A DNA stretch of 64,000 nt from Pseudomonadota bacterium (GTDB lineage: Bacteria; Bdellovibrionota; UBA1018), in NCBI GenBank assembly GCA_027485695.1, contig JAIXQO010000003.1, forward strand, positions 930,932 through 994,931, given 5' to 3'. Position 1 is the stretch's first letter, and each line of letters starts with the position of its first letter. A program made the position numbers and the translations under genes. Under the pieces are notes generated by a model that saw nothing but the letters and a program-made list of their open reading frames with translations, was not told the origin of the DNA and ran no database searches. Below, in pieces: positions 63,086 to 64,000 of this stretch.

Positions 63086-63901
63086 ATGATGAGCGAATAC
63101 GCCTCGCATGCCGCGATCGATGAAAACGCGAACTCCACTTCGAACGTACTCTCGAGTATTTTCGAGCGGAAACGCAAAAAAAACCGCAGCTACAGCCTTC
63201 GCGCCTTTGCGCGAGATCTGAAGCTCTCTCCCGGTGCCATCAGTCAGATTCTTTCGGGGCGCCGACGCCTCACTTTTCGCACGGCTTCGCAAATTCTTCG
63301 CCGAAGCAATCTGGACACTGAGTCCCGTTCTGAAATTCAATCGTACTTCTTGGGTAATGCCGGCTCTGTCATCGCACCGGGCATCATTGATATTGAGCAG
63401 GACGATGGCCTCAATTATGACATTTCTCCCGATGTGTTTTCGGTGATCGCCGATTGGTACCACTACGCGATTCTGGAAATGGCGGCGATGGAAGGTTGCG
63501 AAGATGATCCGAAACAACTCGGTCAACGCATCGGAGTGTCTTCGGACCGAATCAAGCGGGCGATTGATCGTTTAGTGTCCTTGGGGCTACTTAAGAAGAA
63601 AGACGGCTATCTCCTCAAGACGCGCAAAAAAGTCTCTACATTTGTTTCTTATGGAGCGACCACTTCGAACCCATTAAAAGAGCGTCAGAAGCAAATTCTC
63701 GCGCTATCGAAGCGCTCCCTGATGAGGGACCCGATCGAAAAACGCGTTCACGCTGCATATACGCTTTCAATCAGTGAGGCACAAATCCCTGCACTACGCG
63801 CGAGAATTTCAGAAATTTTTGATGAATTCGTTCAGATCGGTTGCGGTGAGAACGAAAAAATTTACGAAGCGATGATTAACCTGATTCCGTTGGAGAAATA
63901 A
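63086..63901 (+). CDS. TIGR02147/DUF4423-family regulator, second copy
   Basis: 271 aa from the ATG at 63086 (a second ATG follows at 63089); the track start at 62993 adds 31 residues translated from the promoter region. N-terminal HTH NRSYSLRAFARDLKLSPGAISQILSGRRRLT is the family's opening domain, followed by DVFSVIADWYHYAILEMAAM and a winged helix (QRIGVSSDRIKRAIDRLVSLGLL) of the DUF4423 domain. It is followed after 1 nt by the start of an exported-protein gene with its own GGAG site, repeating the arrangement at 22702-24941. Confidence 0.88.
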   Translation: MMSEYASHAAIDENANSTSNVLSSIFERKRKKNRSYSLRAFARDLKLSPGAISQILSGRRRLTFRTASQILRRSNLDTESRSEIQSYFLGNAGSVIAPGIIDIEQDDGLNYDISPDVFSVIADWYHYAILEMAAMEGCEDDPKQLGQRIGVSSDRIKRAIDRLVSLGLLKKKDGYLLKTRKKVSTFVSYGATTSNPLKERQKQILALSKRSLMRDPIEKRVHAAYTLSISEAQIPALRARISEIFDEFVQIGCGENEKIYEAMINLIPLEK

Positions 63902-63902
63902 T

Positions 63903-64000
63903 ATGATGTCAAACAAACTCATGAGTGCAGTGATTGGATCGGTCTTTTTGCTTGCGACGGTTTCATTCGCCGGAAGTGGCGGAAGTGGCTCTCACGGCGG
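63903..64000 (+). CDS. Exported protein, partial (cut by the right edge)
   Basis: Begins ATG at 63903 after GGAGAAATAAT and continues in frame to the window end (about 32 residues). MMSNKLMSAVIGSVFLLATV followed by SFAGSGGSGSHG is a signal peptide and a Gly-rich start, similar in layout to the exported protein at 22702, which also has a Gly-rich stretch after its signal peptide. It is almost certainly co-expressed with the TIGR02147 regulator. Confidence 0.7.
   Translation, partial: MMSNKLMSAVIGSVFLLATVSFAGSGGSGSHG

Overview
The window looks like chromosomal DNA of a Bdellovibrio-like bacterium (Bdellovibrionota/Oligoflexia). The supporting signs are two TIGR02147-family regulators, each followed at once by a gene for an exported protein, a high density of lipoproteins, beta-barrels and signal-peptide proteins, and a gram-negative core gene set at moderate GC. 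This placement is an inference from gene content; there is no rRNA in the window. I saw no rRNA, tRNA, CRISPR array, prophage or insertion sequence.

Layout. 1-3.1 kb: an Ig-like repeat lipoprotein that runs off the left edge, and a sigma-region-4-like protein with a zinc motif and a membrane anchor. 3.2-12 kb: mostly exported proteins of unknown function, a TonB-type protein and an outer membrane protein. 12-21.5 kb: a giant exported dikinase-like protein, metG, and a histidine kinase/NtrC-type regulator pair. 21.6-25 kb: an AT-richer block of small exported proteins with the first TIGR02147 module. 25-30.2 kb: a ChaN-domain protein, two orphan proteins and a 119-nt perfect-arm inverted repeat. 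30.3-34.8 kb: rsmD-coaD-aminotransferase, a lipoprotein and a probable outer membrane barrel.

34.8-45.5 kb is the clearest accessory system. A GbsR/MarR-like regulator lies between two operons that each carry the same 24-bp palindrome at the promoter. One operon encodes a haem-oxygenase-fold protein, an azoreductase-type flavoprotein and an FAD oxidoreductase. The other encodes a polyprenyl synthase, a UbiA/MenA prenyltransferase, an NTF2-like protein and a UbiB-type kinase, then a FadL-like porin. A Cry-DASH and a second photolyase follow convergently. I infer a regulated prenyl-lipid or quinone pathway with a redox or light-damage theme.

45.7-58.1 kb: phoH, capA, a probable ornithine-lipid pair (olsB with an olsA-like acyltransferase), psiF, a cupredoxin-like protein with a lone CpaF/TadA ATPase, sthA, eno and ftsB. 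58.1-62.9 kb: three paralogous Cys-rich exported proteins interleaved with two very short type IV prepilin-like proteins that are paralogous to each other. This may be a split pilin/cap system and is the most novel-looking part of the window. 62.9-64 kb: the second TIGR02147 module, cut by the right edge.

A recurring signal is a sigma70-type promoter whose -10 hexamer ends 6-7 nt before the start codon (3260, 37101, 37765, 59082, 61697, 63086 and probably eno). This predicts leaderless mRNAs for many accessory genes.
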